From positions 62,206,600 to 62,270,599 of the forward strand of contig NC_083602.1 in NCBI RefSeq assembly GCF_029168945.1: a DNA stretch of 64,000 nucleotides, read 5' to 3'. The DNA comes from Cannabis sativa (Eukaryota > Streptophyta > Magnoliopsida > Rosales > Cannabaceae). The notes under the pieces were generated by a model. That model saw nothing but the letters and a program-made list of their open reading frames with translations. It ran no database searches and was not told where the DNA came from. A program made the translations under genes and the position numbers. This document shows, piece after piece, positions 38,080 through 49,729 of this stretch. Positions within the stretch are counted from its first letter, which is position 1. Each line of letters starts with the position of its first letter.

Positions 38080-41000
38080 GTGAGTTGTATTTTCTTTGAT
38101 TCTCTTTATTTAATTTATTTATTTTAAATATATATTTATTTAAAATTTCCAATTTAGAATGAAAAATTCTAAATATAAATTTTAATTTAATATTTATAAA
38201 TTTTACTTAGATGGATATGAAAATAAAATAAATTATTTCCATCTTAGTAATAATTTCCAATAAATATTTAGAAAAATATTCAATTTAAGTTGTTACAAAA
38301 TTAATTTAAATTAATTTACAACTCAAATTTAATTTTCTATAAATATATATTGCATTTCAAAAAATTAAAGTATTCAAGGATACAATTTTCGAAAATGCAA
38401 GTTAAAATAAAAAAAATTAACCCTGGAAAAATTATTCTAATTTAATATTGGCCCAAAATTAATTAATAAAATTAATTTACAACAAAAAATATAATTTTCC
38501 TATTTAATTAAATATATAAGAAAAATTTCAAATATTTAAGTATGATGATGAAAATCAACTTAAATATTAATTTTCTATTTAATTAAATACACTAGAAAAA
38601 TACTTCAAGCAAAAATATCATCTATCTAGATTTTCCTTAAACTAATTAATTCAATTTCTAATAATATACTTTAATTCAATTTATTTTAATTAATCATTAA
38701 ATGAAAAAATTATTGATTTAAGTTGGTCCAAAATTAATTAAAATAAATAATTAATTTACAACTTAATCTATTTTTCAAGATAAAATTCGAAAATTCCAGC
38801 ATTTAAGAAATGCAATTTCGAAATTTGATCAATAAAATAAAGAAAAAATATATTTTGAAAATTATTTAAATTTAGTTGAAAAAAAATAAATAAATTTCAA
38901 CTAAAAATAATTTTCTATTTAATTAAGTGTCACGAAAAAGAAATATTTAAGTATCATGATGAAAATCAACTTAGATATTTAATTTTCAAATTAATTAAAT
39001 GTATTAAATTCAATAAATAAATAATTAAGTGTAGAGAAGACTTAATTATTAATCTCTAGTTTAATACTAGGAAAAATATACTTAAAATAAATTGTACCAA
39101 AATTAATTATATAAATAATTAATTTCACAATGTATAATATTTTCCTTTTAAATATTAGAAATAATAAGTAGTCTAAAAAAAACTATCTGGAACCTAAATA
39201 TTTTTCAAATTTAAATTTAATTAAATATCAAAAATTAAGTTGTAACCACTTAATTTGAAAATATTCCATTTTAAGTTAATATTCGAAAAGATATTAACTT
39301 AAAAAATATCTAAAATATTCCATTTTAAGTTAATATTCGAAAAGATATTAACTTAAAAAATATCTAAAGAATCTTAATAACCAATGCCTAAAATTCCTCA
39401 ACTTAATTTTGAAATTTTAAATCCAAAAGATATTCAGATTTAAGTTGGTTAGTTGTAGATAACTAAATATCAACTTAAATAGGAATATTTAATGAAAAAT
39501 TTAAATTAAGCTCCAGAAAGAATCTAGATGGTTATAATTCTATATTTAATTAAATACAAGAAAATACATATAGTTTAGCTTAGAATAAAAAATTCTTTAA
39601 ACTATAATTTCCTTAAATTAATTTCAAAATAAATGAAATTAATTATGTTGCAAATCAATTTTATTAGGTTAAACTAGTTTAATTAACCTAGTACAGTTAT
39701 TCAAATCAGGCAAATGGGCCTTCACAATTGGGGTGGTTCATGTGAGGGGGTGCTGGGTTCAGTATGTCATACCCACTACTATGGCTCCCAACTCTCACAC
39801 AAGGCCCAAAAGAGAGGAATTTAACCTTAATAAGAACAACTGTTAATAATTGAATAGGCCCAAAAACTAAATGGGCCTAAATAAATTCTATCAAGAACTA
39901 TGATAATTTATTTTAGCAACAACAACCTATATGCATCTATAATAAAATTAAACACATAGGCTCACACAGGCACACTTTGGATGGGTCCTATCATGTTGCT
40001 AGGTCATACACAGATGAAAGAAGATTGTAAATATACCTGTTACAAATTATTAACTTGACCAAGGGAGCCATCAGATCAATAGATCTGGCAAAAGGTAACC
40101 ATGGCTATTTGCAATCAAGTAATAATAGGTTTTGAAAACTTACATATAAGCTAAAACACATACTCCTGCAACAAGGTTAGTTGGATAGTTGGATGTAGGA
40201 TTTATTTAATTTTAAATTAAATAATTAATTTCGAATTAATTAATTAAATAAATAAATAATTTTTCGAAATTTTTTTTAAAAAAATTTGAATAATTCGAAA
40301 TTTTTTTAAAAAAAATTAAATTTAAAATTAAACCTACAATTTTGAAAAATTAGGTTTCAACCAACCTAAATATCATTTCAAAATTTGCTGACTACTTTTG
40401 AAATTTAAATGTTATTTTATAAATAAAAATTAAAAAAAAAATTAAAAAAAAGATAAATGAATATCTTTTTCAGATTTTAAATGTAATTTAAATAAATAAA
40501 ATAACAAAATTTAAAAGTTAGCAAAATATCTTATATCTATTTAAAATTACATGATTATAGTTATCTTATTTTAAATTTAAATAAGGTCAAATTATTTAAA
40601 AAAAAAAAGATTTAATTTAAAAAATTTAAAATCTGACCTTAAATTTAAAAATAAGATAAGATATAATCAAATTTAAAAATAAGATAGATAATTAAACAAA
40701 AAAGATAGATACTAAGTATTTTAAATTCAAATTACACTAATATCTTGAATTAAATTTAAAAAATATTAAATTAATTCAAAATGATAATTAGAATTGAATT
40801 ATGAATAGTAATAGTATAAATACAGAACTACACAAAAAATCGGAAGTTAATTCCATGAAAAAGCATGAAAAAACGAAGAAAAACGAAAAAATTGTGAGCT
40901 GTACGGACAGTTTTCGCGATCGCAGGAAAATTTCAGCACAGCTCCGATTTTTTTCGAATCTTCAAAAAATCATAACTAATTCAAATTAAATCGAAATTGA

Positions 41001-41199
41001 GTTCCGTAAAAAAGTAACTTGCTTAATTTTTTCCATACTATCCAATAAAAATAATTTCAGAAACAGAATCGCAATTATTTTTTACGAAAATTTACAAACA
41101 TCAATCAATCATCAAATAACACTCAATACAACATGATACCATCCAAAAACAAACAAACAATCATTTTAAAGTCCAAATTTCTTGCAAGTAAATCAATTA
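38080..41199 (-). other. AT-rich non-coding spacer of element E
   Basis: About 3.1 kb between primer site and pol remnant, matching D closely. A local duplication of about 58 bp around 39245-39370 repeats a block beginning ATTCCATTTTAAG. No gag or protease frame is seen. Confidence 0.7.
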
Positions 41200-41216
41200 C
41201 CATGGCTCTGATACCA
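41200..41216 (-). other. Primer-binding site of element E
   Basis: Minus-strand TGGTATCAGAGCCATGG, two bases from the 5' LTR, identical to element D. It is of the tRNA-Met type usual for plant copia elements. Confidence 0.88.
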
Positions 41217-41218
41217 GT

Positions 41219-43113
41219 TGTTGGAAATTTATTTTACCAGGATCTTAGATCTACTCACAAGTATGTTTATTAACACCCTAAATATGAACTTTCTAAAACG
41301 ATGAAATAAACACATATAAAGTTTAAGAAACCTTACATTGGGTGCAGCGGAATAATATGACTCTTTCCGTTCAGATATCTAGCCCTTGATTCCTTTCTGT
41401 AGTAGAGCATTATCAATATCTGAACCTGGATCTCTTTCTCTGAATCTTTGATGCTGAAACTCCTTCTTGCTGAAAGTCTTTCTTCACGATCTTCCTCACT
41501 ATGATTGAGGTATCACTTGCTGTGTGTGGGCACTACTCATACACTAAGGATATCGAAATTCAAGAGGAAGAGAGAGAGAGTGGGTTCGGCCAAAGATAGG
41601 GAGAGAGAAGGCTCAGGTTTTTCTGAATCAGAAGTGTCAGAAGAAAAGTGTAATTTTCCTGAAGCCTTCAATATCTATTTATAGCATTCCACTAGGGTTA
41701 GGTTTGAATTATTTGGCATTAAAATAATGAAAATATCAGAGGGAAAAATCCTACAAAAGTGGCCGGCCCTACACAGTGGATTTGGGCCTCACTTTTTGCA
41801 ATTTTGGAGTTTTATCTTTTCTGCATCTGATTTTCTCAAAAACGCCAATTTTCTAATTCAACCATTTAAATGCCAATTCTAACTATTTAATAACTATAAA
41901 TAATTATTAAATAATATTGTCATTTATCATATTTATTAATTGAACCATACAAAGTATCATAATTAACAAATATGCCCCTAAAACTCTTTCTTTACAATTT
42001 CGCCCTTACTTAGTAAAAAATTCACAAATAGACATAGTCTAATTTGAGAATTATAATTGATTAATCAAAACCAATTATATGAGTCCTACAAGCAATATTA
42101 TCTCAACTAGTGCGGGGACCATGTGTCTATATAACTGAGCTTCCAATAAGTAGATCAAGAATTTAGCACTAAAATTCACTAACTTATTAATTCTTCGTTG
42201 AATCCACGCATAGAACTTAGAATTGCACTCTCAGTTATATAGAATGCTCTATATGTTCCACCATATAGACACATCATTAGTTATCCATTGTTATAATCCT
42301 AATTTGATCACTGATCCTCTATATGAATGATCTACACTGCAAAGGGATTAAATTACCGTTACACCCTACAATGTATTTATTCCTTAAAACACTTGACCCC
42401 GTATAAATGATATTTCAGCTTATGTGAAATGAGTACTCCACCATTTATGTTCGTTTGGTCAAGCTCGAAGGAGATCATCCTTTGCTTACTATTCGCCAGA
42501 TAGAAGCTATAGATTCCATGTTTACGCTAGCGCTCCCACTCAATTGCACTACCGTGCTCTCAAAATGTACGTTTCACCCTGACCTAAAAGTAGGCTTAAC
42601 TAACAAATCAAAGAACACGAATAGCCTTTCAAGATTGAGCCTAATCATATCAGGATTAAGATCATTTGATCTAGGATCAACTAGGCGATATTGACTTGAA
42701 TAGATATTACGGTAAGTTTAATAAATCTAAGTCAAAGTTCAATATCGGTCCCTTCCGATGCATACTCTATGCATCCAACCTGAGCTTTACTTTAACCAAT
42801 GCTCTGGAAAGAACATAGCATTTCTCCAAATACAAGTAAACTCTGTTGTAGATTATCATATCAGTAAAACCCTATGTCTGATAAATCTAGGAAACTTTAT
42901 TCACATAGTCATGTTTACTTTCCAATGTGTTGACAGCACAATAAACAGGATCAAGTATGTGAAAAGGGTTTCAGATGAATTTATACATTATGTACATATA
43001 ATCATGAAATAAATCATGTGAACCGTGCAACATCAAATGTTATTTCTGATCTATATTAATAAGTAAATCTGATTATATTGAAATGAGTTTTATTTAGGGC
43101 ATAAAACCCAACA
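41219..43113 (-). mobile_element. 5' LTR of element E
   Basis: An 1895-bp LTR with intact ends TGTTGG and CCAACA. The antisense 79-codon frame is intact at 42455-42694. It ends at the TATTG duplication where element F resumes. Confidence 0.92.
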
Positions 43114-43118
43114 TATTG

Positions 43119-43440
43119 CCCATCTCATAGCACAAGAATTGTGAAATCAAAGAATGCAAATTTTTTTGAAAATGCATCAGTCAGTAGGAGTGATCAATCA
43201 AGGGACTTAGGTCCTGAGAAAGATCCTTCAGAACCTTCCACTTCAAGAGCAAGATTGATAATGGTCAATACTCCTGTAGTTCAAACGGATGTTGAACAAC
43301 CATTACCAATAATTAAAGATCCACAAGTGGGTAATAATAATCTAGTAGATCAAGATGTTCAAGAGTTGCCTATAACTGTTGAACAACTTGCTGAATCTGC
43401 TGAACTAGCTACTGCTCCCCAAGAGCCTGTTGGTGAAGTC
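43119..43440 (+). pseudogene. Element F: copia polyprotein linker between integrase and reverse transcriptase
   Basis: Continues the frame of 32872-32963 with PSHSTRIVKSKNANFFEN, then a Ser/Pro/Glu-rich linker ending near APQEPVGEV. Copia proteins have such a variable linker between integrase and RT. The frame is ended by the GC-rich insertion starting at about 43441, where a stop codon follows at once. The apparent GTG start at 43141 is not a real start. Confidence 0.85.
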
Positions 43441-43977
43441 TGAGCTTTTCCCACCTAAATTTGTCCCACGTCTTCACTTGGGCGGGAAGTTGACCGCCAA
43501 TTTTTTTGGCGCTTTTGCCGGCGCGTTTATGCGCCGGTGAAAGTAAAAACTGATGCAACATGTCCCTTTGGTCAAAAGGGCTCAACTTTTGCCGGGGCAA
43601 TTGATGTCCCCGGCAAAAGTCCCACCTACTTTTACGGGCACGTTTTTCCACTGCGAGGGAAAATGGACCGCTTTTTGTTCCTCGGCGCTGGCAAAAGTAA
43701 ATAATAAATAAAATAATAAATGAATAGTTTTGCCAGCGCACTAGCATGCGCCGACAAAAGGTTGCCAACAATTCCCACGTTTTGGCAGTTTGGTGCCAAC
43801 CTTTGCCGGCGCAGTGAGTGAACTTTGCCGGCATAATTAACTATTACCGGCGAGATTAAGCACCGGGAAAGGCTGGAGGTGGGAAAACAAAGTTGACCTT
43901 CTTTCCCGGCGCATGTGTTGACTTGCGCCGGCATTGCGTAACTTTTGTCGGCGCTATTACTTAATAGCGTCGGCAAA
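43441..43977. mobile_element. GC-rich palindrome-array insertion (CACTA-like subterminal repeats) in element F
   Basis: About 540 bp inserted inside the copia frame. It consists of successive hairpins built on CTTTTGCCGGCGC and its complement GCGCCGGCAAAAG, for example near 43512-43545, 43578-43617, 43680-43765 and 43945-43980. Clustered motifs of this kind are typical of the subterminal regions of plant CACTA elements. The diagnostic CACTA terminus is not visible, and the 3-bp GTC on both sides is only a possible duplication. The frames on either strand here (to 141 codons) are composition artefacts. Confidence 0.55.
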
Positions 43978-45640
43978 AGTCGACATTCTTCAGGTGTCTT
44001 AAGAAGATCTACTAGACCTGTCAAACCAAAGATTTATAAAGGTTATGTTGTGTATTTATTAGAATCTGATATTGGAATTAGAAATGATTTAGAAATATTT
44101 TTACAAGCTATGAACAATAGAGAATTAAAATTGTGGTACAATGCCATGGATGATGAAATAAATTCTATGAAGTGCAACAAAGTCTAGGAACATGTAAAGT
44201 TGTCTAATGGGGCGAGAGCCATTGGATGTAAATGGGTCTATAAAACTAAAAAAGACTCATTAGGCAACACTAAAAGATACAAAGCGAGACTTGTTGCTAA
44301 AAGATTCACTCAAGAAGAAGGAATTGACTATACGAAGACATTTTCTCCTGTATCAAAAAAAGATTCCCTCAGAGTCATCATGGCATTAGTTGCTCATTTT
44401 AATTTAGAGCTGGAGCAGATGGACGTAAAAATTACTTTTCTAAATGGTGATCTGGAGGAGGAGGTATACATGAAACAACCAGAAGGATTCTCCTCTCATG
44501 AAGGTCAGGATTTGGTACGCAAGCTTAAGAAGTCCATCTATGAATTAAAACAAGCATCCCACCAATGGTATTTAAAATTTCATGATGTCATCTCTTCCTT
44601 TGGATTTGAAGAGAATGTCATAGATCAATGCATATACCTAAAGGAAAGTGGGAGTAAGATTTGTTTTCTTGTTTCATATGTGGACGATATTCTTCTTGCG
44701 TCCAATGATAAAGGGTTGCTATGTGAAGTGAAACAATTTCTTTCAAAGAACTTTGAGATGAAAGACATGGGTGAAGCATCCTATGTCATAAGCATTAAGA
44801 TTCATAGAGATAGATACCGAGGTATCTTAGGTTTATCTCAAGAAGCCTACATCAATAGAGTTTTAGAAAGATTTCAAATGAAAGATTGTTCACCGAGTGT
44901 TGCTCCAATTGTGAAGGGTGATAAATTGAATTTGAGCCAGTGTTCAAATAATAATTTTGAAAGAGAATAAATGAAGAACATTCCTTATGCTTCTGCTTTC
45001 GGAAGCTTAATGTATGCTCAGGTGTGCACAAGACCCGACATTGCTTATTAGGAAGATTTTAGAGTAACCCCGTGATAGACCACTTGAAAGTTGCAAAGAA
45101 GGTAATGAGGTATATTCAGGGTACTAAGGATTACAAACTGATGTTCAAATGAACTGACAATCTAGAAGTATTTGGCTACTCAGATTCAGATTTCGCTGGT
45201 TGTACTGATTCAAGTAAAATCAACATCTGGTTACATGTTCATGCTTGCTGGTGGAGTTGTGTCCTGAAGGAGTAACAAATAAACTTTAACTGTTACTTCT
45301 ACTATGGAGGCCGACTTCGTTTCTTGTTTTGAGGCTACATCACATGGTGTATGGCTAAAGAGTTTTATTTCAAGCCTTAGAGTTGTTGATTCCATAGTAA
45401 GGTCGTTAAAAAATTTCTATGACAATTCAGTTGCTGTTTTCATGGCTAAGAACAACAAAAGTGGAAGTCAAAGCAATCACATCGACATTAAGTACTTAGC
45501 TATTAGAGAACATGTTAAAAAAAATAAAGTGATCATTCAACACATTAGTACTGAATTGATGATTGTTGATCCTATGACAAAAGACTTGCCACCTCATAAA
45601 TTCAAGGATCATGTAGAGAAACATGAGACTTGGTTCCCTC
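43978..45640 (+). pseudogene. Element F: copia reverse transcriptase and RNase H, several disruptions
   Basis: Starts with the LRRSTRP motif and runs through AIGCKWVYKTKKDS, RYKARLVAK, FSPVSKKDS and QMDVK to YVDDILLAS, the RT catalytic motif with its two aspartates (about 44677-44703). It continues to IPYASAFGSLMYAQVCTRPD, the RNase H core and HIDIKYLAIREHV at the C-terminus. This is a Tnt1-like copia protein, different from the A-E family. Damage includes a TAG stop at 44185-44187 where tryptophan is usual, a TAA at 44968-44970, and indels between 45050 and 45300. The parts at 44200-44970 and 45304-45765 remain open. Confidence 0.9.
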
Positions 45641-45934
45641 ATGTAATTTGTACAAATAAAGTTATTATTAATGAAACTCTTATTTTGATATTTTTTCATA
45701 TTTATGCGCATCTTAATTTTATTTTCGAGAAAATTTTAGAGGACCTAAATAAATATACGGTTTAGGGTTTATTTGCTTAAGTACATTGCCACATAAAGTA
45801 CATTGTTATATAGTAAATATATTGTAATACATGGAAGATAATACTCAACTTATAATGAGGACATATCGCTATGATTCATATGTTTATTATATAATGGCAG
45901 ACGTTGGGTTTAAATGTTTTAACCTAAATACTAA

Positions 45935-45947
45935 CCAGGTGGGAGAA
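45935..45947 (+). other. Polypurine tract of element F
   Basis: CCAGGTGGGAGAA directly before the inferred LTR start. It matches the usual AGGTGGGAGA-type tract of Tnt1-like elements. Confidence 0.65.
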
Positions 45948-46643
45948 TATTAGAATATTTTTTAGGGAAATTACCCAAAATACTATTTTTTTAACTTTTT
46001 TTTTTTTCAAATTTACGGTTTGGGTTTTTAAAGTGGTTGCAGCGCTAGTTGCAATAGGGGTTTCTATATGATTTTTGGTTGCAATTTAGGTTGCAGCGCT
46101 ACTTGCAATAGGAGTTTCTATGTAGAATTTCGTAGAAATGCAAAAAAAAAAAAAAAAAAAAAAACTGTTTTGAAGTGTAAAAATGAAAAAGCCCCTATTT
46201 TTTATTTGAGGAATAAAATAAAAGAATTAATTTTGAGATAAATGAATTTTTCATATTCATAAAATTAATTACGTGATATTCTATATATGGTCAGATTTTG
46301 ATATTTATTACCTGATTTGATTTCCCAATTAATTATCAAAATATTCTGACAATTAATGTGGCGCAGATACTGATGGAGTATCTCAACTATAAATATAGGA
46401 TCTCGGTCCCCGAGCTCTTCACTCATTTTGTGAAAACAACAAAATTCCATTTAAAGAGAGTTGAGAGAGCGAGAAAGCCTGAATTCCCATACCGAAGCTA
46501 TCGCAGGGATTGAAACTCAAACATCAATAACTAGAGGTATTTCGATCCTTTCATTGCATATACATTTTCGATATGTTTACAGTTTATTGCGTTATTCATA
46601 TCATTCATATATGTTTTATTTCATATTATATTTTAGTCTAACA
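45948..46643 (+). mobile_element. Inferred 3' LTR of copia element F
   Basis: Starts TATTAGAATATTTTT (probably mutated TGTTAGA) and ends TCTAACA, an inverted pair. TATAAATA at 46388-46395 would be its TATA box. A block at about 45962-46200 with a GTTGCAGCGCTAGTTGC repeat and a 23-A run looks like a separate small insertion. The 5' LTR of F is not in the window, so the ends are inferred. Confidence 0.6.
45962..46205. repeat. Possible small insertion inside the F LTR
   Basis: Holds two copies of a GTTGCAGCGCTA(G/C)TTGCAATAG block, at about 46036 and 46091, and a long A-run at 46141-46163. It separates the LTR start from a TATA-bearing half. No duplication was located, so its status as a mobile element is uncertain. 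Confidence 0.35.
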
Positions 46644-46869
46644 AAAAATCCATAGAAGGAGTAAAACAAGGCATAGACAATGACTAAAGCAAAGAAGAAA
46701 TGATAGAGTTGATTTCCACCAAGGGATTGGACATGGTGGAGGGAACGATTGTAGAGAGAAATTGAATTTGAAAGTGGTGAAGTGAACAATTTTGAGAGAA
46801 AGAGATGGAGGAAGTTAAAAGAGTTAAGAAGAAGGGCTATTTTCAAAAATATTGGAAAAATTATTAAGG
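46644..46869. other. Unassigned stretch between F and the inverted-repeat element
   Basis: Purine-rich sequence (AGAGAGAAA and GAAGTTAAAAGAG runs) without a recognised gene. A frame on the minus strand at 46616-46915 is hydrophobic by composition and is not supported. Confidence 0.4.
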
Positions 46870-48390
46870 TTATGATAAATATGGCATAAAAAGTAAATGC
46901 CACTAAATATGGCATTATCTAACCAATCAAACTAAAAATATGGGTTTTTTTCTAAAAAAAACCATATAAGACATTAAAAAGAAATCTGAATTTAAAATTC
47001 ATAAAAAATAAAAACTTAATTAAATTACCATAAAAAATATTAAAATTCTCTTCATATTTATTTTTTTAAAAAAATAAAACAAATAATACTATAGTGATTG
47101 CCGAAGTTGTCACTTGTGCTGGAAAAGTCATCGGAGTTTACTGCCGACACCGGAAAGTCGCCGGAGTAGCCGTCGGTGCCGGAAAAGTCGCCGGAGTTGC
47201 TGCCGGCGCCGAAAAAGTCATCAGAATTAGCATTGTCGCTGGAAAAATCACCAAGAAACCGGTTTCTAACATCAAGAAACTAGTTTCTTGGTGATTTTTC
47301 CGATAATTTTACTGGTGACAATGCCAAGTCCGACGACTATTCTGGAGTTTGATGTCGGTGCCGAAAAAGTTGCCGGAGTAGTTCCTGGTGTTGGAAAAAT
47401 TGCCAGAGTTATTGCCGGCGTAAAAAAAGTCGTCAGAATTGGCATTGTCGCCAGCAAAATCATTAGAAAAATCACCAAGAAAGTGGTTTTTTCATCAAGA
47501 AACTGGTTTCTTCACCAAGAAAGTGGTTTCTTCATCAAGGAACTAATTTTGTTACACAACAATAATAAAGATTATGAAAACAAAACAAAAATGATATACA
47601 CTGAAAATAATTGAAACCAGTTTCATCAATCAACCACATAGAGAAAAAAATACAAAAAAAATTACCAAGAAATCGGTTTCTTCATCAAGAAACCGAAAAA
47701 CCAGCTTGGTGATTAGTCCGATAATTTTTCCGGTGACAATGCCAATTTTGACGAATTTCTCAGAGTTTACTGTCGGTACTGAAAAAGTCATCGGAGTAGA
47801 TGCTGCGTGTATTAGTCGTCAGAGTTGCTACCAATGCTATAAAATTCGTCATAATTGACATTGTCGTCAGAAAAATTACCGGAAAAATTACCAAAAACTC
47901 GGTTTCTTCATCAAGAAACCGAAACCGCTTCTTGGTAATTTTTCCGGCGACTATGCCAATTCTGATGACTTTTCTGAAGTTTCTTGTCGCCGCCGGAAGT
48001 CGCCGGAGTACTAGCGTCGAAAAGTCGTCGAATTCACCGTAAAAATCACCAAGAAACCGGCTTAGACTTCAAGAACCGGCTTTCGGGTGATTTTTCAAAG
48101 GATTTTTCCGCAAAAATGCCAACTCCGACGAATTTTTCCGCGCCGCAAAGAACTCCGACGAATTTTCCGCACCGACCGCTACTCCGTGACTTTTCCGCAA
48201 GACCTAAAGAAACTCCGTGACTTTTCCGGCATCAATGACAAATAAAAATTCCTAAACAAATAAAAACATTAAATATGGGATTTAGAAACCTAATTACATA
48301 TATATGGCATATCAAATACCATAAAAAAACCTAAAAATAAAAAAATACCATATAAATTGGCCAAACTTAAATGTGCCATATTTATCATAA
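46870..48390. mobile_element. Putative DNA element with inverted ends and GCCGGAGT-rich internal repeats
   Basis: TTATGATAAATATGGCA (46870-46886) is matched by its exact reverse complement at 48374-48390. Inside, AT-rich arms surround a GC-richer core (about 47090-48240). The core holds imperfect repeats of GGAAAAGTCGCCGGAGT in one orientation, inverted copies of the same, and repeated CAAGAAACCGGTTTCTTGG-like palindromes. The core reads as repetitive VAGVAAGAGK-type peptide, but frames are short and broken. The organisation suggests a non-autonomous Mutator-like or CACTA-like element; no duplication was identified. Confidence 0.45.
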
Positions 48391-49068
48391 GAACTTTTAA
48401 AATCCCATACTAAGTGTAATTTCCTCTAAGAAGAAAAAGAGTTTTGCAAAAATTATAGATTGGACCATCTGTTTTGTTAAATGACAAAATTAATTACGTA
48501 TTTTCCAAAATGGTAAAAACAAGGCATTGAGCTTCATTTTTGACAATTTTTTTTAATATAACTAACTTGAAAACAATTCCAAACATGAACAGATAAAAAA
48601 AAAAAATATAAACAGTTTTGTCATTACACATTTAGATTAGATTTTTATTCAATTTTATTTTGATAAAAAATCAGTTTAAAATCATATTTATACTATTTTA
48701 AAAAATACAAAATCTATTTTATTATTTAATAAAATAAATAATTAAGGCCACTGCTCACTTATTTCTAATGAGTATTGAGTGGTGAACCCACGTAATCTTG
48801 TTCTGTCTCCAAAAAAACACTTGAATTTAGAGAAAGTGCCAAAAAAAAAAAAAATACAAAAGAATCTCATAGCACTATCAATTGGTGGAAAATACAATAA
48901 TTTCAATAATTAATAATAACATCAATAAAAATAAAAATAAAAATAAAAATAAAAATAAAAATAATAGAGAGAGAGACAGTTGGTGGTCAATGGGAAGCGG
49001 CTGTTCCAGAGAAGTGTGAAATGGACCGTTCCCACAAGAAAATGCAACGTGTCAAATACTGGTAGTAC
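48391..49068. other. Intergenic DNA upstream of the HAD gene, with a microsatellite
   Basis: AT-rich. A run of AAAAAT hexamers lies at about 48925-48963, followed by a short GA repeat. No gene was recognised. Confidence 0.6.
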
Positions 49069-49074
49069 CACGTG
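49069..49074 (+). promoter_or_regulatory. G-box (CACGTG) upstream of the HAD gene
   Basis: CACGTG within CCACGTGG, about 660 bp before the start codon and near the probable 5' end of the transcript. It is a binding site for plant bZIP and bHLH factors. A 5' UTR intron probably separates it from the ATG. Confidence 0.5.
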
Positions 49075-49729
49075 GAACCAGTCAAATTGTCTTGGCTAAG
49101 ACTTTCTGAATATATTTTTTTTTTATTTTATTTCTAGATGTTCGCCATCGCATCCAATAAAATCCCCTCATTCCCTTCCTCTCTCTCTACTCCATACATC
49201 CTTTTCTTTCAGTCCACTTTTTCTTTTGATCTTCGTTTTACTCATAACCGGCCATTTTCAGTCTGGTATTTTTTTTTCCATTTCTTTAGTTGTTTTGTAA
49301 AAATGTGTTCTTTTTATTGTTGTGATATCACATTTCTTTGATTTTGTTTTGTTGTTATGTGTGGGGGTCATGGCTGGGTGAAAGTAGCGTTTGAGTTTGA
49401 AAAAAAAATCCAGTGTCGCATTCTGTTTTGATCTGTTGATGTTAAGTGTTTTATTTTGTTTTTTCTTTTCTTCTTTTGATTGTATTTTTCCATTTTGGGG
49501 TTTTGATCTTACAAGTTTTAGGGATTTTACTTGAGATTATTGTATTTCCTTACGTAAGAAAAATAAATCTTTTGGTGACAGTGTATTAGTATTGTAATAA
49601 TTTCAGGATTTTGATTTTTCATTTTATTGATGCAATTCTGCTTAAGTTTAATTGGTCCATTTGTTATGTGCTGATTTTTTCTTTTTTTGTTTCTGCAGTT
49701 TTGACAGGGGAGAATATTATTAATAAATA

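Larger units (their letters stand above)
32964..43113 (-). mobile_element. Element E: complete copia LTR retrotransposon, reversed, nested in element F
   Basis: A 10,150-bp element with LTRs at 32964-34848 and 41219-43113 and a perfect duplication TATTG (32959-32963, 43114-43118). Its order matches D. The outermost left dinucleotide is TA instead of TG, a point mutation after insertion, since the partner LTR has TG. Left and right LTRs are very similar apart from an 11-bp deletion near 33155. The coding region is as broken as in its relatives. Confidence 0.93.

Noticed and set aside
43512..43980. Regularly spaced GC-rich repeats resembling a CRISPR array
   Set aside because: The units are palindromic arms of variable spacing in a plant transposon context; repeats and spacers are not uniform.
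43409..44024. Minus-strand frames of 130-141 codons over the GC-rich insertion
   Set aside because: They read across repeated palindromes, match no family I recognise, and overlap the flanking copia frame on the other strand.
45750..45790. TTTAGGG word near 45763 as a telomere-like repeat
   Set aside because: It occurs once only, with no tandem copies.
47094..47614. Repetitive VAG/AGK-type peptide frames that could be a structural protein
   Set aside because: The frames are short, change frame at every repeat and lack a promoter or start context; they follow from the nucleotide repeat.
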